6,396 nucleotides of DNA from Desulfobacterales bacterium C00003060 (GTDB lineage: Bacteria > Desulfobacterota > Desulfobacteria > Desulfobacterales > C00003060), in NCBI GenBank assembly GCA_001751085.1, contig MAXP01000229.1, positions 1-6,396 on the forward strand, in the 5' to 3' direction. Shown here piece after piece: positions 1 through 5,953 of the stretch. A program made the position numbers and the translations under genes. The notes beneath the pieces are model-generated. The model saw nothing but the letters and a program-made list of their open reading frames with translations, made no database searches and was not told where the DNA came from. Position 1 is the stretch's first letter, and the number at the start of each line of letters is the position of its first letter.

Positions 1-110
1 ATAGCCGCGTTGCTCAGGCTTGCAATAGCCGGCTATTCCGCGCCTTCGCGCCTTGCTCTTGATGCTCATGACTCACCGAGAAAATCGCCATTGATGACCT
101 TCCGAGGTAT
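1..110 (-). mobile_element. Partial copy of palindromic MITE-like element A, truncated by the window edge
   Basis: The reverse complement of 110-1 matches 4237-4346 at 107 of 110 positions by hand count, so this is an inverted second copy of the complete element at 4236-4396. Its centre is the perfect palindrome AATAGCCGGCTATT (24-37), and the terminal CGAGGTAT ends at 110. About 50 bp of the other arm should lie to the left of the window. The reading frame of the downstream response regulator runs open through this repeat, which would mislead automatic start calling. No transposase is present, so mobility is inferred from the structure and the repetition. Confidence 0.85.
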
Positions 111-132
111 GCAACCCGAAAAGGTCATTGCT

Positions 133-558
133 GTGACCGATCAATTCACCATATTGATCGCAGACCGTAATCCGCACGTTCGTGACTTTCTGCGCCGCGA
201 GCTCATGGCGGAGGGCTACCACGTCGAGACTGCCAAGGACGGCCGCAAGGTGGTGAGGACCATCAATTCTGATGAGCCTCCGGAACTCCTGATCTTAGAT
301 CTGGACATACCTTACGTAGACGGACTCACAATATTGGAGGAACTCCAGAACCGAAAGTCTCCTCTGCCGGTTGTAGTCCACACCTTCCTTACGGAGTATG
401 CAAACCACCCTGCGGTCAAAAGGGCCGCAGGGTTTTGGGAAAAGCGCGGCGACAATATTGATGGATTTAAGACAACTGTCGCAGAGGTACTGAGGAAGTC
501 CTACCCCCACCGTTTTTCGTCCGGGTCCGGCACAGGACAGCAAGAAACCGAACAGTGA
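133..558 (+). CDS. Receiver-only response regulator
   Basis: A single-domain CheY-like receiver of about 141 residues with no output domain. Counting from the GTG at 133, strand beta-1 reads TILIADRN with Asp11, and the predicted phosphoacceptor is Asp56 in LLILDLDIPYVDG. The conserved Thr is at 84 (VVVHT) and the conserved Lys at about 104 (FWEKRGD). The second acidic residue of the usual beta-1 pair is Arg here, which may alter Mg2+ binding. The C-terminal tail (SSGSGTGQQETEQ) looks disordered. GTG 133 was chosen because AAGG (121-124) lies 8 bases upstream. ATG 109 is an alternative, but its GAGG is only one base away. The frame stays open to base 10, but that part is repeat DNA. The gene converges on cbiB with a 57-bp gap. 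No partner kinase is visible, so it may signal to a protein encoded elsewhere. Confidence 0.87.
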   Translation: MTDQFTILIADRNPHVRDFLRRELMAEGYHVETAKDGRKVVRTINSDEPPELLILDLDIPYVDGLTILEELQNRKSPLPVVVHTFLTEYANHPAVKRAAGFWEKRGDNIDGFKTTVAEVLRKSYPHRFSSGSGTGQQETEQ

Positions 559-615
559 ATTATGGGATGTTCAAAACGAAAGGCCCTGGCACATCATCGT
601 AGGCACCAAAGGACA

Positions 616-1566
616 TCACAGGATCATTTGAAAGGCCCAGCACACAACAAGCCAGATCATGCCGGATACGATCATTAGGGTGGAGGCTGTCCGTATATCC
701 TCCACCCGAACAGGATGGATCTCCTGTCCGATATACGGCTTCTCAACCAGGCGACCTCTGTAGAAATTCGGCCCACCCAGTCTGATACCAAGGGCTCCGG
801 AAAAGGCTGCTTCCGGAATTCCTGCGTTGGGGCTGAGATGCTTCTGCCCATCCCTCAAGGTCGTCTTGATGGTACGTATAAAGGGACGTCTCACAAGGGC
901 GGCAGCCACAGATATCACGATCGCCGAAATCCGGGCCGGTATAAAGTTTACCGTATCGTCAAGCCGGGCGGCAAACCAGCCAAAGATCTCGTACCGCTCG
1001 TCTCTGTAGCCGATCATGGAGTCAAGTGTGTTCACCATCTTGTAGGCCATGGCAAGGGGGCCTCCACCCAGCGCCGCGTACAACAGAGGCGCTATTACCC
1101 CATCCACGAGATTTTCGGCCACTGTCTCGACCGCAGCCCGAACCACACCTGCCTCGTTCAGGGGTTCTACGTCCCTTCCCACGATCTTCGAGAGTTGTTC
1201 TTTTGCCTTATTCAATGCCTTTTGCTTTATCGCCACATAGACCTTCAATGCCTCGGCCCTTAACGATCTCGCCGACAGGGCATAATAGATCATCACCAGG
1301 TCAACAACCATGGCAAGGCATGGATGCACCGCACTGGCCATTGTTAAAGCAGCCACGCAGATTAGCCAGGTACCTGAAACCAGCAAGATAACAGACAAAG
1401 ACCCCGCTGTTTTTTCGGAAAATGGCCTCTTCCGAAACCACTTCTCTGAAAAGCTAATCGCTTTGCCCATCAACCGAATCGGGTGCGGCAGGTTTCTGGG
1501 ATCACCGATCAGCAGGTCCAGGAAAAACGCCGCCGGGAGTACCCATTCAAGAAAAGAATCGCTCAT
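616..1566 (-). CDS. cbiB: Adenosylcobinamide-phosphate synthase CbiB (CobD in the aerobic-pathway nomenclature)
   Basis: An integral membrane enzyme that amidates the propionate side chain of adenosylcobyric acid with aminopropanol phosphate, giving adenosylcobinamide phosphate. The 316 residues fit the family length. Recognisable family motifs are FFLDLLIGDP (14-23), ENLVDGVIAPLLYAALGGGP (151-170), NTLDSMIGY (179-187), RLDDTVNFIPAR (201-212) and HLSPNAGIPEAAFSGALG (243-260). Hydrophobic segments lie at about 56-90, 155-175, 213-225 and 295-315. The chosen ATG at 1566 has AAAAGG 12 bases upstream. An in-frame GTG at 1590 directly abuts the stop of the preceding gene and would add eight residues. 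It is the last gene of the cobS-cobD-cbiB run and is almost certainly cotranscribed with the decarboxylase gene, which supplies its aminopropanol phosphate substrate. Confidence 0.95.
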   Translation of the reverse strand: MSDSFLEWVLPAAFFLDLLIGDPRNLPHPIRLMGKAISFSEKWFRKRPFSEKTAGSLSVILLVSGTWLICVAALTMASAVHPCLAMVVDLVMIYYALSARSLRAEALKVYVAIKQKALNKAKEQLSKIVGRDVEPLNEAGVVRAAVETVAENLVDGVIAPLLYAALGGGPLAMAYKMVNTLDSMIGYRDERYEIFGWFAARLDDTVNFIPARISAIVISVAAALVRRPFIRTIKTTLRDGQKHLSPNAGIPEAAFSGALGIRLGGPNFYRGRLVEKPYIGQEIHPVRVEDIRTASTLMIVSGMIWLVVCWAFQMIL

Positions 1567-1590
1567 CTCAAGCCAACACCTTTTGATCAC

Positions 1591-2658
1591 TCAACCACTC
1601 AACAAGGCCCGCAGCATACTTGCGCACGCCTTGTTGGCTGTGGGAGTCTTCAGGGCAATTCTGAAAAACCGATCAGAAAGCCCGTGAAAGTTGGAGCAGT
1701 CCCTGATCAGGATCCTGTGTTCGGCCATGAGGCTGAAAAGCTCAGGAGCTCTTAAGTTCTCTTCTAATTTGAACAGGATAAAATGCACATGGCTTGGAAA
1801 CGCGCAGAGAGAATCCAGACCTTTGAGATGGCCGATAAAGGCGTCTCTCTCATGCAGGACAGAGCCGGCCACCTCTTGTGCAAATGATTCTTGTGATATC
1901 AGAAAGGTGCCGGCCACCTGGGCGAGACGGTTGACATTCCAGGGTTGTTTGAAGGGTTCGAAGGCCTTGATGATCTCCGAAGGAGCCACCAGGAATCCAA
2001 GCCTGAGTCCGGGTATCCCGAATATCTTTGAAAAAGACCGTAGCACCACGACATTGTCCGCCCCGACACCGGTCAGACTCTCGGTCTCCCAATTCGGGAT
2101 AAAGGGAAGATACGATTCGTCTACGATAAAACGGACATCCGGGTGGGTAAAGAGCATTGATTTTAGAGATTCGGCAGGGATCAACTGGCCGGTTGGATTA
2201 TTTGGGTTACAGATGAAGACAGTATCCACCCCTGCAATCCTGGACTCAATCTCATCCGGGATTGTCTTAAAGTTATTCTGTTCCAGCGCAAGACAGAATA
2301 AAGGCTCGATCCCAAAAGCCCGGCAGGCGTCAGCATAATCCGAATACGTAGGTCCCACGATCAATGCCTTCTTGACCCTGAGCGCCAGAGGGATTGTATA
2401 GATGAATTCCGTTGTGCCATTTCCTGCCAGTATTTGATCTTCCTCAAGACCCAGTGATGCAGCAAAGCATGCCCTCAGGTGCCGGCTGTCAACCTCTGGA
2501 AGGGAAACAATCTCTTCCCATCTTTTCCCAAGCATCACCTTGAGCCCGGGGGGCATCCCCAGGGGACTCACGTTGCTGCTCATGTCCAGAATATCCCGGG
2601 GGGAACACGCGAGTGTTCTCGCTATTTCATAGATATTGCCGCCGTGCCCTCGTATCAT
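1591..2658 (-). CDS. cobD: L-threonine-O-3-phosphate decarboxylase (CobD/CobC type, HisC-like PLP enzyme)
   Basis: A fold-type I PLP enzyme predicted to decarboxylate threonine phosphate to (R)-1-amino-2-propanol phosphate, the linker added by CbiB. The N-terminal HGGNIYEIA and DMSSNVSPLGMPPG (residues 5-38) are typical of the cobalamin branch and separate it from ordinary histidinol-phosphate aminotransferase. Also visible are AGNGTTEFI (78-86), NPNNPTG (151-157), DESY (180-183), the PLP-binding Lys211 in SFSK and the carboxylate-binding Arg near 333 (FRIAL). At 355 residues it has the normal family length. The frame is open up to 2823, but that extension overlaps the end of cobS and crosses an 8-bp tandem repeat, so ATG 2658 is preferred. 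No Shine-Dalgarno sequence precedes this ATG, which leaves the exact start uncertain. A true HisC role is a less likely alternative, given the neighbours and the N-terminal motif. Confidence 0.92.
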   Translation of the reverse strand: MIRGHGGNIYEIARTLACSPRDILDMSSNVSPLGMPPGLKVMLGKRWEEIVSLPEVDSRHLRACFAASLGLEEDQILAGNGTTEFIYTIPLALRVKKALIVGPTYSDYADACRAFGIEPLFCLALEQNNFKTIPDEIESRIAGVDTVFICNPNNPTGQLIPAESLKSMLFTHPDVRFIVDESYLPFIPNWETESLTGVGADNVVVLRSFSKIFGIPGLRLGFLVAPSEIIKAFEPFKQPWNVNRLAQVAGTFLISQESFAQEVAGSVLHERDAFIGHLKGLDSLCAFPSHVHFILFKLEENLRAPELFSLMAEHRILIRDCSNFHGLSDRFFRIALKTPTANKACASMLRALLSG

Positions 2659-2668
2659 GTGTGTTTTT

Positions 2669-2696
2669 GGTTGGCCGGTTGGCCGGTTAGCCGGTT
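2669..2696. repeat. 8-bp tandem repeat, GGTTGGCC-type, 3.5 copies
   Basis: The units GGTTGGCC, GGTTGGCC, GGTTAGCC and GGTT follow one another without interruption. They lie in the 70-bp gap between the cobS stop and the predicted cobD ATG, ending 10 bases upstream of that ATG, where a ribosome binding site would normally be. Because each unit contains GGCC, the tract can also form small stems. Confidence 0.85.
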
Positions 2697-2728
2697 GCAG
2701 AAGCTTAAAGCCAAAGACATCCTTCTCT

Positions 2729-3463
2729 TTAAATACCGCACACCCCACTTGACGCAAACAAGAACAATCCCGCTTCTGTAACTTCGCCCAACGCACCCAA
2801 CATATCGCCGGTAATGCCTTCAAGCCTTTTCTTGTAATAAAGCAAGACCAGCACCACGATCCCGATGAATACGCCGTTTAAGAGTATGCCTTTGAAACCG
2901 AGAAACAAAGACAAGGCCACAGGTGCCAGGAGCCATCCAAGGCTTAGAATACTCCTTTTTCCCGCAAAGAACTCCAGGGCTGTCCCCCCTTCGGGACGAA
3001 TGTAGTTGAGACGGTGAATTGCAATCGTAAAAGCCCCCCTTGCATAAGCGGGAATCATGATAAGATAGCATGCTCGATGTTCATACAGGCTTGAAATACA
3101 GGCCCATTTGATGCCCAGGACAAATATCAGCGCAAGGACGCCCATGGTCCCCACGCGGCTGTCCTTCATGATCCCCATGATTTCTCCACGAGACCTGTGG
3201 CTAAAAAGCCCGTCAGCCGTATCAGCAAGTCCGTCAAGGTGAAGTGCGCCTGTGACCACAGCAAGGAAGACAACGTCAATCAATGAAACAATGCTTGACG
3301 GAAAGATATGCTGGAACGCCACATCAATCAGTGCAAGGAGGAGCCCTATGAAGAGCCCGGCAACAGGAAAATATGTAACCATCCTGTAGCCCGGGAAATC
3401 TACTGGTTGGCCCAAGGGGAGGATGGTCAGGAATTGCAGGGCTGCCCACAGGTTTTTCATCAT
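2729..3463 (-). CDS. cobS: Adenosylcobinamide-GDP ribazoletransferase (cobalamin synthase) CobS
   Basis: A polytopic inner-membrane enzyme that joins adenosylcobinamide-GDP with alpha-ribazole (or its phosphate) to give adenosylcobalamin (phosphate). From ATG 3463 it is 244 residues, the usual family length. The N-terminus, NLWAALQFLTILPLG (residues 4-18), is typical. The metal-binding signature HLDGLADTADG is at 75-85, followed by KDSRVGTMGVLAL (100-112) and the C-terminal GITGDMLGALGEVTE (216-230). Hydrophobic helices are evident at about 34-50, 58-73, 106-121 and 175-210. A second ATG follows directly at 3460. The frame remains open upstream to 3670 and would add 69 residues, but that stretch (for example KEKKFFKG) does not resemble CobS and is best read as leader. 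It is the first gene of the cobS-cobD-cbiB run and is transcribed away from the plus-strand gene at 3758. Confidence 0.95.
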   Translation of the reverse strand: MMKNLWAALQFLTILPLGQPVDFPGYRMVTYFPVAGLFIGLLLALIDVAFQHIFPSSIVSLIDVVFLAVVTGALHLDGLADTADGLFSHRSRGEIMGIMKDSRVGTMGVLALIFVLGIKWACISSLYEHRACYLIMIPAYARGAFTIAIHRLNYIRPEGGTALEFFAGKRSILSLGWLLAPVALSLFLGFKGILLNGVFIGIVVLVLLYYKKRLEGITGDMLGALGEVTEAGLFLFASSGVCGI

Positions 3464-3654
3464 GTTGTACCGAGGGCCCTTGAAAAACTTTTTTTCTTTC
3501 CTGTCAGGGTCAAGGGACTTGTATGTGTACTTGCTCCTGACCAATATGTCAATCAATGGCCACATCTGACGCACGAATGAAAAAAATAGGGATCTGAATA
3601 GGATCAGATGGTACCATTTGCAGGCCCCCACAACATCAAGCGGGTATTTCCGCC

Positions 3655-3683
3655 TTGACATACAAGCCAATTCTTGTCATGCT
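3655..3683 (+). promoter_or_regulatory. Candidate promoter, with an inverted repeat in the spacer, for the membrane-protein gene
   Basis: A consensus -35 TTGACA (3655-3660) is followed after 17 bases by CATGCT, a poor -10 preceded by TG. The spacer holds the inverted repeat ACAAG (3662-3666) and CTTGT (3673-3677), which could be an operator. It lies in the divergent region upstream of the gene at 3758. The call rests mainly on the -35 box. Confidence 0.3.
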
Positions 3684-3757
3684 TTGCCATGTAAACTGAA
3701 TACCAAGACCCTGTTTCTCACAAAAAGATCAGGCTTTTGTGGTTTCGGAGTGACCGA

Positions 3758-4204
3758 ATGAAGCACAACAAACTCTACACCTTTTTCATGCCCGGCGAAG
3801 AGCGCATTTTCTTCGACCATTTCCATAAGATGGCAATTGCCCTCATCCTGATCTTCACCTTGCTTGGCATCTTTCTCTCGGAGATAACCACGGCTCAGGC
3901 CATCATCCGTGCAGTCGTTTTTGTCTCGCCGATGTATGCTCTGTACTTCGTATACGCAAAGCGGTTTGCCGACGCGATCACGCTTGATTTTGATGCGCGG
4001 AAGGCACGCTTTTCATTCCACGACGATCGGGGTACGTTTGAGAGGAATTTTAAGGAAATCAAGAGGGTCAATTTTTACTTCTATCTTACCTTTGTGCTGG
4101 ACGACGCCAGGATCATGGTAAAACGGCCCAAGAACAAAAAGGAAATATTTAAGGTGCTCGCATCCGCCCTCACGGTTAATCGGGGCATTTTTCCGGGCCT
4201 ATGA
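3758..4204 (+). CDS. Small two-helix membrane protein of unknown function with a soluble C-terminal domain
   Basis: I do not recognise a named family. From ATG 3758 (GGAG at 3747-3750, seven bases upstream) the protein has 148 residues. An upstream in-frame TTG at 3737 would add seven. The short N-terminus is charged. Two hydrophobic helices follow at about 25-42 (MAIALILIFTLLGIFLSE) and 48-67, separated by a tight turn. Residues 68-148 are soluble, with alternating hydrophobic and charged stretches that suggest beta strands (ITLDFDARKARFSF, FYFYLTFVLDDARIMVKRP) and then a likely terminal helix. This layout recalls small YcxB- or bacterial-PH-like membrane proteins, but that is inference only. 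It is transcribed divergently from cobS and convergently to cobT, so it separates cobT from the other cobalamin genes without evidence of a role in the pathway. Confidence 0.75.
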   Translation: MKHNKLYTFFMPGEERIFFDHFHKMAIALILIFTLLGIFLSEITTAQAIIRAVVFVSPMYALYFVYAKRFADAITLDFDARKARFSFHDDRGTFERNFKEIKRVNFYFYLTFVLDDARIMVKRPKNKKEIFKVLASALTVNRGIFPGL

Positions 4205-4209
4205 TTTGC

Positions 4210-4230
4210 GTTTGATCCAAACTTGTTTTC
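4210..4230 (+). terminator. Weak candidate terminator after the membrane-protein gene
   Basis: A five-base stem GTTTG/CAAAC (4210-4214 and 4218-4222) with a three-base loop is followed by TTGTTTTC. The stem is short and AT-rich, so termination may depend more on the long palindrome of element A that begins at 4236. Confidence 0.25.
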
Positions 4231-4235
4231 GTTGC

Positions 4236-4396
4236 TATACCTCGGAAGGTCATAAATGGCGGTTTTCTCGGTGAGTCATGAGCATCAAGAGCAAGGCGCG
4301 AAGGCGCGGAATAGCTGGCTATTGCAAGCCTGAGCAACGCGGCTATTGATGTTCAGGGCCGGCGAAAAAGTGTCATTTGTGGCCTTTCGAGGTATA
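4236..4396 (+). mobile_element. Complete palindromic MITE-like element A (161 bp)
   Basis: The ends form a 17-bp terminal inverted repeat: TATACCTCGGAAGGTCA (4236-4252) against the complement of 4380-4396, with 15 of 17 matching. Weaker complementarity continues inward to the central AATAGCTGGCTATT (4310-4323), which sits exactly at the element's midpoint, so the whole unit can fold into one long imperfect hairpin. No coding capacity is present. The target duplication is ambiguous. TA is possible at both ends but cannot be separated from the TATA of the repeat tips. A 97% identical inverted partner lies at 1-110. The element sits 31 bp after the stop of the plus-strand gene and 23 bp after the stop of cobT, so as RNA it may act as a bidirectional terminator or 3'-end stem. 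Confidence 0.85.
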
Positions 4397-4419
4397 TAAT
4401 CAATGGCGGGAAGAATGGA

Positions 4420-5511
4420 CTATCCCTTGCTGACCCCGGCCTGTTCAAAGGTAAGGACTTCCAGGAAGACGCGCACCCCGGCCTCTATGATGGGCATCGC
4501 CAGGGCCGCGCCCGTGCCCTCCCCAAGACGCATCCCGAGGTCCAGAATCGGCCTAATCCCCATGTGCTCAAGCATGAGTTGGTGCCCCTGTTCTACGGAT
4601 CGGTGCCCTGCAAACATATAACCAGCCACAACAGGGCACATTGCGTGGGCCAGCAAAGCCCCGGCTGTTGAAATCAGGCCGTCAATGACAACCGGTCTCT
4701 TGAAACAGGCAGCGGCGAGTATCGCGCCGCAAATCCCCCCGATCTCAAAGCCTCCCAGCTTGCTTAACACGTCCACCGGGTCCTCGGAATCAGGTGCGTT
4801 GACGGCAATTCCTTTTTGGATGGCCTGACATTTCCTGCCAAAGCCCTCATCATCCACACCAGTGCCACGGCCGGTCATCCGTTCTACAGGATGGCCCATG
4901 ATTACTGCCCCGATGGCACTCGAAGGTGAGGTGTTGCCGATTCCCATGTCACCAGTTCCCAGCAATTCAACGCCCTGTTCAAATAGGTCCCCCGCCACAT
5001 TGTAGCCTGCCGTAATAGATTGCTCGGCCTGCTCCCTTGTCATGGCAGGGCCGATGGTAAAATCCATGGTACCTTTTGCCACCTTATTGACAATGAGTAC
5101 GTTTTCTCCTTGGAAATGTCCTGTACCTGCGGCTATTTCACCAGCCAAATCGGACACATCCGGAATGATGCCAATATCCACAACCAACACACGGGTGCCT
5201 GCGTGGCGGGCCAGGACATTAATACCCGCCCCACCTCTCACGAAAGTCCTGACCATCTCGCCAGTCACCTCCTGCGGATATGCGCTGACTCCCTGGACCG
5301 CAATGCCGTGATCACCTGCCATCACCAAAACGGCCTTGCTGTTGACAGAAGGTTCCAGGGTCCGCTGTATGCCGCAGACCCGTTCTGCGATAAGGTGCAG
5401 CTCTCCCAAGGCCCGATGAGGCATAACCAGCCGGGATGTGTGCTCACGCGCCTGTTGCATGATCTTCTGGTCTGCCGGCTCAATGTCATCAATAATTCGA
5501 TCCAGCGTCAT
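4420..5511 (-). CDS. cobT: Nicotinate-nucleotide--dimethylbenzimidazole phosphoribosyltransferase CobT
   Basis: A cytoplasmic enzyme that transfers phosphoribose from nicotinate mononucleotide to 5,6-dimethylbenzimidazole or another lower base, giving alpha-ribazole phosphate for CobS. From ATG 5511 it is 363 residues, close to the family norm. Visible motifs are MAGDHGIAVQGVSAYP (64-79), FVRGGAGIN (90-98), ELLGTGDMGIGNTSPSSA (182-199), KLGGFEIGGICGAILAAA (251-268) and RLGEGTGAALAMPIIEAG (328-345). Glu331 is equivalent to the catalytic glutamate of the Salmonella enzyme. The open frame extends 13 codons further to 5550, but MTLDRIIDDI is the natural N-terminus, with GAGG- and AAGAAAG-rich purine sequence upstream. 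It is read in the same direction as cobS but separated from it by an opposing gene and element A, so it is probably its own transcription unit. No cobalamin riboswitch motif was recognised in its leader, although a TATATA (5631-5636) could serve as a -10 box. Confidence 0.96.
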   Translation of the reverse strand: MTLDRIIDDIEPADQKIMQQAREHTSRLVMPHRALGELHLIAERVCGIQRTLEPSVNSKAVLVMAGDHGIAVQGVSAYPQEVTGEMVRTFVRGGAGINVLARHAGTRVLVVDIGIIPDVSDLAGEIAAGTGHFQGENVLIVNKVAKGTMDFTIGPAMTREQAEQSITAGYNVAGDLFEQGVELLGTGDMGIGNTSPSSAIGAVIMGHPVERMTGRGTGVDDEGFGRKCQAIQKGIAVNAPDSEDPVDVLSKLGGFEIGGICGAILAAACFKRPVVIDGLISTAGALLAHAMCPVVAGYMFAGHRSVEQGHQLMLEHMGIRPILDLGMRLGEGTGAALAMPIIEAGVRVFLEVLTFEQAGVSKG

Positions 5512-5575
5512 CTTTCTTTTCAACCTCGCTCCTCCCCCCCGCCAGGCCATAAGTCTATTTCTTCATCTTTTCCCA

Positions 5576-5610
5576 TTCAAGATTCGATGTTGGACGTTCG
5601 ATGTTCATTA
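5576..5610. repeat. Degenerate 7-bp tandem repeat in the cobT leader
   Basis: Five consecutive heptamers can be read: TTCAAGA, TTCGATG, TTGGACG, TTCGATG and TTCATTA. The middle three are the clearest, with consensus TTSGAYG. They lie 65-99 bp upstream of the cobT start codon. From memory, similar GATGTTGGACGTTCGATG tracts are scattered in deltaproteobacterial genomes. That could not be checked here. Confidence 0.6.
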
Positions 5611-5667
5611 GTCCATCCGGCACAGAAACCTATATAAGGGTAATAATTGAAAAAAAACTAACACCCT

Positions 5668-5894
5668 GAAATTACGGCATCCTTCATAACAGCCTAACAG
5701 TAGTTTACACTTTTTATCGTTGGGTTGAGCGGTCATAGATGTTGGGTTTCGCTTGTTTTGCAAAAATAACATAACTATGCGCTTTTAAAGATAGTATTAT
5801 CAAATAGCGAAACCCAACAATAATATTCGCTCAACCCAACCTGTTATGAATTACCCAAATGTGTTAACTGAAAAATGAAGGATGCCGAAATTAC
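5668..5894. mobile_element. MITE-like palindromic element B with an 8-bp target-site duplication
   Basis: The element body is 5676-5886 (211 bp), with perfect 12-bp terminal inverted repeats GGCATCCTTCAT (5676-5687) and ATGAAGGATGCC (5875-5886). Immediately outside both ends is the identical octamer GAAATTAC (5668-5675 and 5887-5894), as expected of a target-site duplication. Inside, two perfect inverted pairs are nested: GTTGGGTTGAGCG (5719-5731) with 5828-5840, and TGTTGGGTTTCGCT (5740-5753) with 5806-5819. They leave a 52-base AT-rich loop. No reading frame of meaningful length is present. Eight-base duplications are known for several transposase families (for example IS6, ISL3 and IS1595), so an unseen autonomous relative could mobilise it. 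The family assignment is open. Confidence 0.88.
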
Positions 5895-5953
5895 CTTGTC
5901 AATATGATCCGAATGGTAGCGCAGATCGGAAAAGGCTCTGATTGCAAAATGGC

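Noticed and set aside
715..1687. Several plus-strand frames opposite cbiB
   Set aside because: They are antisense shadows of a gene with clear family motifs, and their translations show low-complexity or arbitrary composition.
2659..2823. N-terminal extension of the cobD frame to ATG 2823
   Set aside because: It would overlap the end of cobS by 95 bp and translate the GGTTGGCC repeat. The family N-terminus begins at ATG 2658.
3608..3617. Perfect 10-bp palindrome ATGGTACCAT
   Set aside because: It is too short to support a specific regulator, with no second copy or promoter alignment seen.
3464..3757. Cobalamin riboswitch upstream of cobS
   Set aside because: No conserved B12-box-like sequence was found on the minus strand, only short stems such as ATCTGA/TCAGAT at 3592-3609.
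4394..4400. Outward promoter -10 (TATAAT) made at the right tip of element A
   Set aside because: No matching -35 was found at a suitable distance, and it would drive only antisense transcription into cobT.
5020..5637. 205-codon plus-strand frame opposite cobT and its leader
   Set aside because: It lies antisense to the well-supported cobT and runs into the heptamer repeat. The peptide has no plausible domain.
5668..5894. CRISPR array suggested by recurring GTTGGG units
   Set aside because: The four units are arranged as nested inverted pairs, not regularly spaced direct repeats with unique spacers, and no cas gene is present.
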